Source: Ariolimax columbianus
Taxonomy: Eukaryota > Mollusca > Gastropoda > Stylommatophora > Arionidae
Assembly (NCBI GenBank): GCA_036924085.1
Contig: JAVGWX010000005.1
Coordinates: forward strand, 74,806,547-74,870,546
Direction of reading: 5' to 3'
DNA length: 64,000 nucleotides
Each line of letters starts with the position of its first letter. Position 1 is the stretch's first letter. Positions 56,771 to 64,000 of the stretch are shown here, piece by piece. A model generated the notes under the pieces. The model saw only the letters and a list, made by a program, of their open reading frames with translations, searched no databases and was not told where the DNA came from. The translations under genes and the position numbers were made by a program.

Positions 56771-57059
56771 TCAACTGCCTTTCTTACTTCCTAGTTATTA
56801 CCCACTTGTCCTATTTGCCTGTACTTCACGATAAACCAGAACTCCCCTGTCAGTATCCTACATGGACTTTGACCAAAGCGCACGAGAAGAACATCAGGCA
56901 CTAAGAAACAAAATGTTCAGGAACAGTCATTGGTGTTACCTGGAGAGATCAAATAATATATGATAACATAAGAAAGATAATGAGAACTACATCTTGTACT
57001 GAATACGTATAACTACAGAAAATATGGAGGAAGAGTATGTGGCTGACGGAAGATGATAT

Positions 57060-58015
57060 AACTTAAATTTAATACCAAACAAAGAAGATAGGACGCATTC
57101 CTATAACACACCAGTTGTACTTGTATTATCAAACAAAGAAGATAGGACACATTCCGATAACATATCAATTGTACTTGTATTAACAAACAAAGAAAATAGG
57201 ACACATTCCTATAACACACCAGTTATATTATCAAACAAAGAAGATAGGACACATTCCGATAACACACCAATTTTACTTGTATTATCAGGCAAAGAGGATA
57301 GGACACATTCCTATAACATACCAGTTGTATTATCAAACAAAGAAGATAGTACACATCCCTGTAACACACCAGTTGTATTATCAAACAAAGGAGATAGTTT
57401 ACATCCCTGTAACACACCAGTTTTATTATCAAAATAAAGAGAAAGTACACATCCCTGTAACAATAAAGTTGTATTATCAAACAAAGGAGATAGTACACAT
57501 CCCTGTTACACACCAGTTGTATTATCAAACAAAGGAGATAGTACACATCCCTGTAACACACCAGTTGTATTATCAAACAAAGGAGATAGTACACATCCCT
57601 GTAACACACCAGTTGTATTATGAAACAAAGGAGATAGTACACATCCCTGTAACATACCAGTTGTATTATCAAACAAAGGAGATAGTACACATCCCTGTAA
57701 CACACCAGTTGTATTATCAAACAAAGGAGATAGTACACATCCCTGTAACACACCAGTTGTATTATCAAACAAAGGAGATAGTACACATCCCTGTGACACA
57801 CCATTTGTATTATCAAACACATAAGATAGTACACATCCCTGTAATACCCCGGTTGTATTATCAAACACAGAAGATAGTACACATCCCTGTAAAACGCCAG
57901 TTGTATTATCAAACAAAGAAGAAAGTACACATCCCTGTAACACGCCAGTTGTATTATCAAACAAAGAAGATAGTACACAGCTCTGCTCCATCAGTTGTTG
58001 CCTAAAACAACAGAG
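57060..58015. repeat. 48-bp minisatellite in intron 8
   Basis: About 20 units of atagtacacatccctgtaac + 28 bp. Open on both strands (251 and 242 codons), with a 16-residue period on each. The central units are nearly identical and the edges are degenerate, the usual pattern for unequal exchange. Confidence 0.95.
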
Positions 58016-58077
58016 CAGATAGTGCACAGTCCTAGAGGAAATATGTTTGTCGTACCGTGTGCTTGAAAAGTTGAGCG

Positions 58078-58332
58078 TGTAGCCTAGTCGACGATTGGCT
58101 CGATTGCTATATTGGGATTTACATCGTGTCAGGATTCAAATTCACGACGAACTAACACAAAAATCTGGGGTGTGAACCCCTCCTACAGTCGACTACGCTG
58201 TAAATTGGTACCTGACGTATGAGGAACAGAACTGGCCACCCCAACTAGGCTGCTGCAACCCGCCAGTTAACGACCTTTTCCTGTTCACGCAAAAGAGTAA
58301 ACTTCAATGGGGGTATTAAACAACAACAATCA
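58078..58332 (+). repeat. SINE with tRNA-like head and conserved core
   Basis: ggattcaaattcacgac fits a B box. The core acagtcgactacgctgtaaa then ttggtacctg matches the core of the SINE at 22425-22590 (minus). The tail has gcaaaagagtaaac and ends in aacaacaac. Confidence 0.55.
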
Positions 58333-58404
58333 TATAACAAGTTTGTAATAGCATATGCTCTAATATAGACGTATCAAATATAAATTGGTCGTACCGTATG
58401 TTCT

Positions 58405-58775
58405 TCTTCTTCTTCTTCTTCTTCTTCTTCTTCTTTCGTTCTCAATCTCCCACTACCAAACCCTGAAAGGATAAGTAGCAGAATGTAGTCCAAAGAACAG
58501 AATGCGCCGTGTTGCAGTTTACAGCTTGGCTGCGATATTTGTACCTTTCGGTCCAACATATCCGACTTCAGCAAGCATTTTTCGAGTACCGGGTTAGCAT
58601 TCCCTCTTCGATCCCTTCTCCTTAGCCACTCTGCCCTGCTGCAGTCTGTTATCGACGATCACCGCGTGGAGGTGTAGAAGGTTCTTGGCAGCTAAGGTTC
58701 GCTGGCCCTGACGCTAGCAGTCAGCTATGGGTTGCTGACCACTGCAGCTCATGCGCTGCTCAGCATCTTGATCCT
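58405..58775 (-). mobile_element. HAR subfamily A retroposon next to exon 9
   Basis: The minus strand starts ggatcaagatgctgagcagc, one head, the standard body, and a (GAA)n tail of about 11 units. Exact 14-bp target duplication gtaccgtatgttct at 58391-58404 and 58776-58789. The perfect duplication and long tail make this the youngest-looking copy here. It ends about 50 bp before exon 9 and lies opposite in strand to the gene. Confidence 0.9.
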
Positions 58776-58825
58776 GTACCGTATGTTCTAATATAGACGT
58801 ATAAAATGATCTCCCTTTTTCACAG

Positions 58826-58996
58826 GCCAGATGGAGCAGCCGAGTGCTACAATGTTGGTGAATACCTGAAGCTGTGTATCAATGATGGACTGATACTAGC
58901 AGCTAAGCAATGTTTCTGGATGTTAGATGAGCCACATTTCATTCGATGTATGAACAATGAAACCAGCATTGACCGCCTGCTTGTTCTTCTAGATGT
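58826..58996 (+). CDS. exon 9: C8-like cysteine block, possibly the last exon
   Basis: Acceptor ctttttcacag. 171 bp if the gtaagt at 58997 is a donor (phase 2). If it is not spliced, the frame ends after one more codon at taa 58998-59000. Reads PDGAAECYNVGEYLKLCIN, then DGLILAAKQCFWMLDEPHF, then IRCMNNETSIDRLLVLLD. Cysteines at residues 322, 332, 344 and 356 (C-x9-C-x11-C-x11-C) with AAxxCxxL...F..C resemble the first half of the C8 module that follows vWF-D domains. A full C8 has more cysteines, so further exons beyond the rDNA block are likely. A HAR-A copy ends about 50 bp before the acceptor. Confidence 0.75.
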
Positions 58997-59159
58997 GTAA
59001 GTAATGGTAGTACATTTCATTTGTACTACTCAGTTTTTTTGTTATGTCCTGCGATGGCCAGTCCCTCACCTCGCTGATTTTCCTTCCCAAGCAATAAGTA
59101 ATAATACATTTACAGTTGATGGTGAGTAAATAGTTCAGGTCACACATTTTGAATATCTG

Positions 59160-59349
59160 CTCGAGCTCTTCATCCCTCCCCGAGCGAGCCCGGTCGGTCG
59201 ATTGGTGTGTGTACTGGGCTGTCCAGGCGGTCCCTAGGTCGATGGAGTGAGGGACGGAACAACCGTCCGTCCGTCAGTCAGTCCCTGCGGCCGTCCTCGG
59301 GAGGCTTTTTACCCTTCAATCACCGACCGGTGTGTGTGGTTCGTCTCCG
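59160..59349 (+). other. rDNA 5' spacer-like sequence
   Basis: GC-rich sequence with ggtcggtcgattggtgtgtg and tccgtccgtcagtcagtccc, directly before the 18S start. Composition and position suit the end of an external transcribed spacer. Confidence 0.45.
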
Positions 59350-60490
59350 ACAGCTATCTGGTTGATTCTGCCAGTAGTCATATGCTTGTCTCAAAGATTA
59401 AGACATGCATGTCTAAGTTCACACTGTCTCACGGTGAAACCGCGAATGGCTCATTAAATCAGTCGAGGTTCCTTAGATGACACGATCCTACTTGGATAAC
59501 TGTGGCAATTCTAGAGCTAATACATGCTTACCAAGCTCCGACCCTCGCGGAAAGAGCGCTTTTATTAGTTCAAAACCAATCGTTGTTTGCGGCGTCCCCA
59601 CTGGTGACTCTGGATAACTTTGTGCTGATCGCATGGCCTCATGTGCCGGCGACGCATCTTTCAAATGTCTGCCCTATCTAATGTCGATGGTACGTGACAT
59701 GCCTACCATGTTTGTAACGGTTAACGGGGAATCAGGGTTCGATTCCGGAGAGGAAGCATGAGAAACGGCTACCACATCCAAGGAAGGCAGTAGGCGCGCA
59801 ACTGACCCACTCCTGGCACGGGAAGGTAGTGACGAAAAATAACAATACGGGACTCTTTCGAGGCCCCGTAATTGGAATGAGTACACTTTAAACCCTTTAA
59901 CGAGGATCTATTGGAGGGCAAGTCTGGTGCCAGCAGCCGCGGTAATTCCAGCTGCATTAGCGTATATTAAAGTTGTTGCAATTAAGAAGGTCGTAGTTGG
60001 ATCGCAGGCGGGCGGTCCGGCTCGCATCTGTTCTCTGTCCGTTGTCTCCTGCACTACCGTCTGCCGGCTCTCTCCCGCGGGTGCTCTTCGCTGGGCGTAC
60101 GGGTGCCGGCGCGTTTACTTTGAAAAATGAGAGTGTTCAAAGCAGGCCTCGGTTGCCTGAATAATGGTGCATGGAATATGACCTCGGTTCTATTTTGTTG
60201 GTTTTCGGAACTGGAGGTAATGATTAACAGGGACAAACGGGGGCATTCGTATTGCGGCGTTAGAGGTGAAATTCTTGGATCGCCGCAAGACGAGCTACTG
60301 CGAAAGCATTTGTCAAGAATGTTTTCTTTAATCAAGAACGAAAGTCAGAAGGGCGAAGACGATCAGATACCGTCGTAGTTCTGACCATAACCGATGCCGA
60401 CTAGCGATCCGCAGGAGCTGCTTCGATGACTCTGCGGGCAACTTCCGGGAAACCAAAGTGTTTGGGTTCCGGGGGAAGTATGGTTGCAAA

Positions 60491-60530
<40 letters not shown>

Positions 60531-60969
60531 ATGGAGCCTGCGGCTTAATTTGACCCAACACGGGAAAACTCACCCGGTCCGGACACTGTAATGATTGACA
60601 GATTGATAGCTATTTCTTGATTCGGTGGGTGGTGGTGCATGGTCGTTCTTAGTTGTTGGAGCGATTTGTCTGGTTAATTCCGGTAACGAACGAGACTCTA
60701 GCCTATTAAATAGTTCGCCGGTCCCTCGATGCGCCGGCGCAACTTCTTAGAGGGACGAGAGGCGTTTAGCCACACGAGATTGAGCAATAATAACAGGTCT
60801 GTGATGCCCTTAGATGTCCGGGGCTGCACGTACGCTACACTGAAGGAATCAGCGTGGATGCCTCCCTGGCCCGAAAGGGTTGGGAAACCCGTTGAATCTC
60901 CTTCGTGCTAGGGATTGGGGCTTGTAATTCTTCCCCATGAACGAGGAATTTCTAGTATGCGCGAGTCAT

Positions 60970-60972
<3 letters not shown>
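59350..60972 (+). rRNA. 18S rRNA-like sequence, 3'-truncated, probable pseudogene
   Basis: Begins ctatctggttgattctgcc (canonical: tacctggttgatcctgcc) and follows the eukaryotic 18S: gtctcaaagattaagacatg, cggctaccacatccaaggaa, tgccagcagccgcggtaatt, cttaaaggaattgacggaag, and the end-region gatgcccttagatgtccgg. It stops at cgagtcata, before the decoding-site region and the 3' terminus. Point changes fall in usually invariant places: attaagaaggtcgtagttgg for the standard attaaaaagctcgtagttgg, and aagattaagacatgcatg for ...aagccatgcatg. About 1.62 kb of the usual 1.8-1.9 kb. Most likely a nonfunctional rDNA fragment. Confidence 0.85.
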
Positions 60973-61003
<31 letters not shown>

Positions 61004-61083
61004 TAGTGGAGCCTGCGCCTTAATTTGGCTCAACACGCCAACACTGTAATGACTGACAGGCCTATAGCACTTTCGGTGGGTCT
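60973..61083 (+). pseudogene. second, shorter 18S fragment
   Basis: Repeats the 18S segment found at about 60499-60630 (aacttaaaggaattgacgga ... ctgtaatga-tgacag ... cggtggg), with a gap of about 20 bases after caacacg. It is joined to the first 18S piece at cgagtcata and to 28S at cggtgggtctaat. Confidence 0.8.
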
Positions 61084-61577
61084 AATAGAGAACGTGTGCT
61101 GGAATTAGACCCTCGGAAGACAGGTCAGTTTTAACCTACTGATGACAGGTCGTTGCTACGGTAATCCTGCTCAATCCGAGAAGAATCGCAGGTCTAAGAC
61201 ATTTGGCTCACGTGCTTGGTTGAGAGCCAATGGTGCGAGCCTACCATCTGAGGAATTATGGCTGAACGCCTCTAAGTCAGAATCCCGCCCGAATATGCGA
61301 CGATACTCTTAGCACCACTGCGACGGGAGGCAACGATATGGTTGGGACCTAGTGCTCGCGCCTCAGCCCGACCTGGTCAAGCCGCAGAAAGAGGTCTCTG
61401 CCGTCCCGCCGAGCAAAGCGGACGGGTAGCTGTCCGATATTCACCCCTTGCGGCGTGGAGGTGTGAAATCACTTGTAGATGACTTATTTCTCTGTCGGGG
61501 TGTCGTAAGCAGTAGAGCAGCCACCTCACTGCAAACTGTTGAGACTCAGCCCTCGATCATGAGATATGTTCGCAGAC
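61084..61577 (+). rRNA. 28S rRNA 3' end, probable pseudogene
   Basis: Starts ctaatagagaacgtgtgctg and continues through cagttttaacctactgatga, gtcgttgctacggtaatcct, cacgtgcttggttgagagcc, ctgaacgcctctaagtcaga and, at the end, cggggtgtcgtaagcagtag and ttgagactcagccct. This is the last ~0.5 kb of 28S. The sarcin-ricin loop, nearly universal as agtacgagaggaacc, reads aatccgagaagaatc, which argues against function. 5.8S, both internal spacers and the first ~3 kb of 28S are absent. Confidence 0.8.
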
Positions 61578-62169
61578 CAGGCGAACAACATCTCCGTGCA
61601 TGACCAGGCTTGTATTCTGGCAAAATACACTCTTACCTAGTTATTTACTTTTGTCTCCTATCAGTCATCCCAATAGACGCAGAAGAGAAGCAGGCCAGCA
61701 GACATTGCATATCTGCCCCTTTGTGACAACCTCCCAGGTGGCGGGGAATGCTAGGCGTACCATCACTGCAGAGGAGCCGAGAATACTAAAGGGGAGCAAG
61801 GAGATACCCCCACTCACATATATATGCTACGTTTCTGGCAGGACGTGACGATCCTGGGATATAGTCACACTGAACTGCCTCTCTTCTGGGACACTTGAAA
61901 AACTAGTACATAAGTCCATCATATCAACATCATCATCACCCTTTCGACATGTGTGGGGAACACTCGATAGTCCTGCAAGACAACTTCCCTAAGAGAGACA
62001 ACTCTGACCTCAAACAACTGCTGCCTTGCAGATGGGCTAGGGACAGCCAAAGGCTAAGAAGGCATCCTTACAGAAACGCCTGTTGAAATTGGATGCACTG
62101 GGCCACAGGCCGAAACAGTGCAACGTACATCGCTGTATGATGACGTCACAACTTAAACGAAGAAAGTAT
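61578..62169. other. spacer between rDNA block and LINE
   Basis: Probably the 5' leader of the LINE that follows. At about 62030-62125 it has a faint resemblance to the HAR-A body: gcagatgggctagggacagc, and gttgaaattggatgcactgg where HAR-A has gctgaagtcggatgtgttgg. Confidence 0.35.
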
Positions 62170-63243
62170 GGTGCTCATCCTGTGGAGTCCCGCCAGGCAG
62201 CGAGAGTGCCGGGCCCCATGCCTTGAAAGGGCCCACCTGATGCTAATGGTGGTCACCCACCCATGTGCTGTGAAGTCAAGGCACAAGGAGATGGGGCAAG
62301 AGCTATTGACCAAAAACTCAAGACACTTAAAATACTACAGTGGAACGCGGAGGGAGTCCTTAACAAAAAAAGGTTTCCCTAACAAATCGCCTGTACGAAG
62401 GTAAGATAGAAGTGGCATGGATCCAAGAAACGCACCTCAACAAAAACCACAGATTCTCAATCAGAGGATACCAGACCTTCCGTCTTGATAGAGAAGGTCA
62501 CAAAGGAGGAGTGCTGTTACTGACACGAAACTGCATACCAAGTAGCGCAGCATCTGTAAATCACACGGGACAAGCAGAAATTGTAGGAGTCGACATAAGG
62601 ACACAGGAAACGAAAACCTGTATATTCAACCTGTATGCCCACCCAACAAAGACCTGTCGCTCTCGAGAATGGAAATCAAGGACTCCAGCTGCCTAGTGGT
62701 TGGAGACTTCAACAGTCACTCTGAGAGATGGCGATATTCAGATACAGACAGCAGAGGGAATGAAGTGGAAGACTGGGAGATAGACACAAATCTCTATCTT
62801 ATCAATAGGCCGGACGACAGCCCTAGCTTCTATTCTAGAACATGGCATACCACGTCCACTCCAGACTTGGCCTTCTCCACGGGAGATATTCACCACAAAA
62901 TAGATCGTCGGGTGCTCGACCAATTGGCAGGTAGCGACCACAGGCCAATTAGGCTAGAAATTGATATGGAAGTAGGCCCTCGGGAAATAAAACCGCTGCC
63001 ACGTTGGAACTATAGACGAGCCGACTGGGACAGATTTGCAATGCTGACAGATGGACTGTGTAAAACCATCAACACACGAAATAACAATATGAAACCTATG
63101 GTGGAAAGCCTAAGCAATGCAATACTGCAAGCAGCCACCGAAACCATCCCAAGAGGGGCAAGGAAAAACTACAAACCATATTGGAATCATGAACTGCAGA
63201 AAGCGGAGGATAAAGTCTCAAATGCTAGGAACATGGCAGAGAA

Positions 63244-63319
<76 letters not shown>

Positions 63320-64000
63320 GAAAGAAATCTATGGAAGCAAATATCACCCTCAATGTATTCACTGCTAAATTCAAAAGAACACTGAACCAAATAACAAGAG
63401 ACAGCTGGAAACAAAAACCAGAAAGCCTCAATCTAGATATAGAAGGGAACAAACTATGGAATTTAGTCAGAGCTATGAATGACGAAACACCATCAAATAA
63501 ACAAATTACCATCAAGCAGGGCGACAACATGCTTACCGGAAAAAAAGCAGCAAACGCCTTCATAGAACATTATGCCAGAGCAAACCACATTGATGTCCCT
63601 TCAGACAGGCATACGGACATTAGTGAAGAACAAAAGAGCCACGACAACATCAATATGGCACCAGAAGAGCACATGATGGCAAAACTAACAATGAATGAAA
63701 TTAATGAGGTCATGAGAACTCTAACGAAAAAGAAATCGCCCGGAAAAGATGGGGTAACAAACGAAATGCTGATGGGGTTGGGCCAAACAGCAAAGAAGAA
63801 GTTACTATCAGTCCTGAACCAAAGCTGGAAAAGGGGAATTGTACCGCAGGCACGAGAAGACGCTGTACTTATACCAGTACCAAAGAAAGAAAAAGATAGT
63901 ACAGACCCAAATGAATACAGGCCTATCAGTCTACTGAGCTGTGTAGGCAAACTGATGGAGCGTATGATAAACCCCAGACTGATGTGGCACCTGGAAGAAA
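62170..64000 (+). mobile_element. I-like LINE ORF2, endonuclease and start of RT, cut by window end
   Basis: TLKILQWNAEGVLNKK opens the endonuclease (about 62325). Then IEVAWIQETHLNKNHRFSI, GGVLLLTRNCIPSS, a frame shift near 62645, LVVGDFNSHSERWRYSD (catalytic block), TSTPDLAFSTGD and LAGSDHRPIRLEI. Linker ATETIPRGARKNYKPYWN, a (GA)n run at 63249-63316 that breaks the frame, KPESLNLDIEGNKLWNLVRA, then the RT start: TKKKSPGKDGVTNEMLMGLG, then PNEYRPISLLSCVGKLMER to the window edge. Three frame disruptions: one in an A run near 62365, one near 62645, one at (GA)n. Same family as 40190-40580. The RNase H fragments at 28875 and 53315 probably belong to this family too. Confidence 0.85.

Noticed and set aside
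55772..56794. Several hydrophobic Cys/Leu/Val-rich frames resembling membrane proteins
   Set aside because: Translations of T/G-rich 18-bp arrays; hydrophobicity follows from T-rich codons.
59101..59130. A tiny final exon (acceptor acatttacag, then Asp-Gly-Glu and a stop)
   Set aside because: Phase fits exon 9, but four codons ending in a gtgagt-like string is weak evidence; noted only as a possibility.
59769..60911. Short open frames in both strands of the rDNA block
   Set aside because: They are chance frames in 18S rRNA sequence.

Overview
The window is eukaryotic, intron-rich and packed with repeats. It is most likely from a mollusc, probably a gastropod. Three things point that way: an 18S/28S rRNA-derived block near the right end, metazoan LINE families (I-like, RTE-like, CR1-like, mariner DNA transposons), and a split gene for a secreted protein with an EGF-like module followed by a vWF-D/C8-like region, an arrangement that resembles secreted proteins of molluscs. 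The species call is an inference.

The main host feature is a gene on the + strand whose coding exons are much smaller than its introns: 23577-23652, 31514-31642, 38011-38092, 43342-43471, 43953-44096, 46977-47105, 49231-49336, 55607-55754 and 58826-58996. Each has AG/GT borders, and the codon phases match at all eight junctions. The joined frame stays open for about 371 residues: signal peptide, six-cysteine EGF-like module, a vWF-D-like region, then a C8-like cysteine block. The gene may end at a stop just after exon 9 or continue past the rDNA block.

Left third (1-23 kb): minisatellites, a deleted mariner at 4.4-5.1 kb, a LINE copy without its 3' end (6.0-8.5 kb), retroposons with tandemly amplified 5' heads (9.4-10.3 and 12.8-13.6 kb), a LINE with a nearly open RT (14.3-16.6 kb) and a full-length-style RTE-like LINE carrying a 30-bp minisatellite inside its reading frame (17.3-21.0 kb). 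Middle (23.5-59 kb): the nine exons, with introns filled by LINE fragments, retroposons, tRNA-derived SINEs and many arrays. A mariner at 26.0-29.8 kb is interrupted twice. Right end (59.2-64 kb): a chimeric rDNA block (5' spacer-like sequence, 18S cut before its 3' end, a second 18S piece, the last ~0.5 kb of 28S), then an I-like LINE whose ORF2 runs off the window.

The most novel-looking system is a retroposon superfamily (called HAR here: head-array retroposon) with two subfamilies, A and B. Its body resembles no tRNA that I can recognise, its 3' tail is (GAA)n in some A copies, and its 5' head of about 33-38 or 72 bp is single in some copies and amplified to 7-15 units in others. Target-site duplications are visible for five A copies, and in one of them the duplication encloses the whole expanded array.
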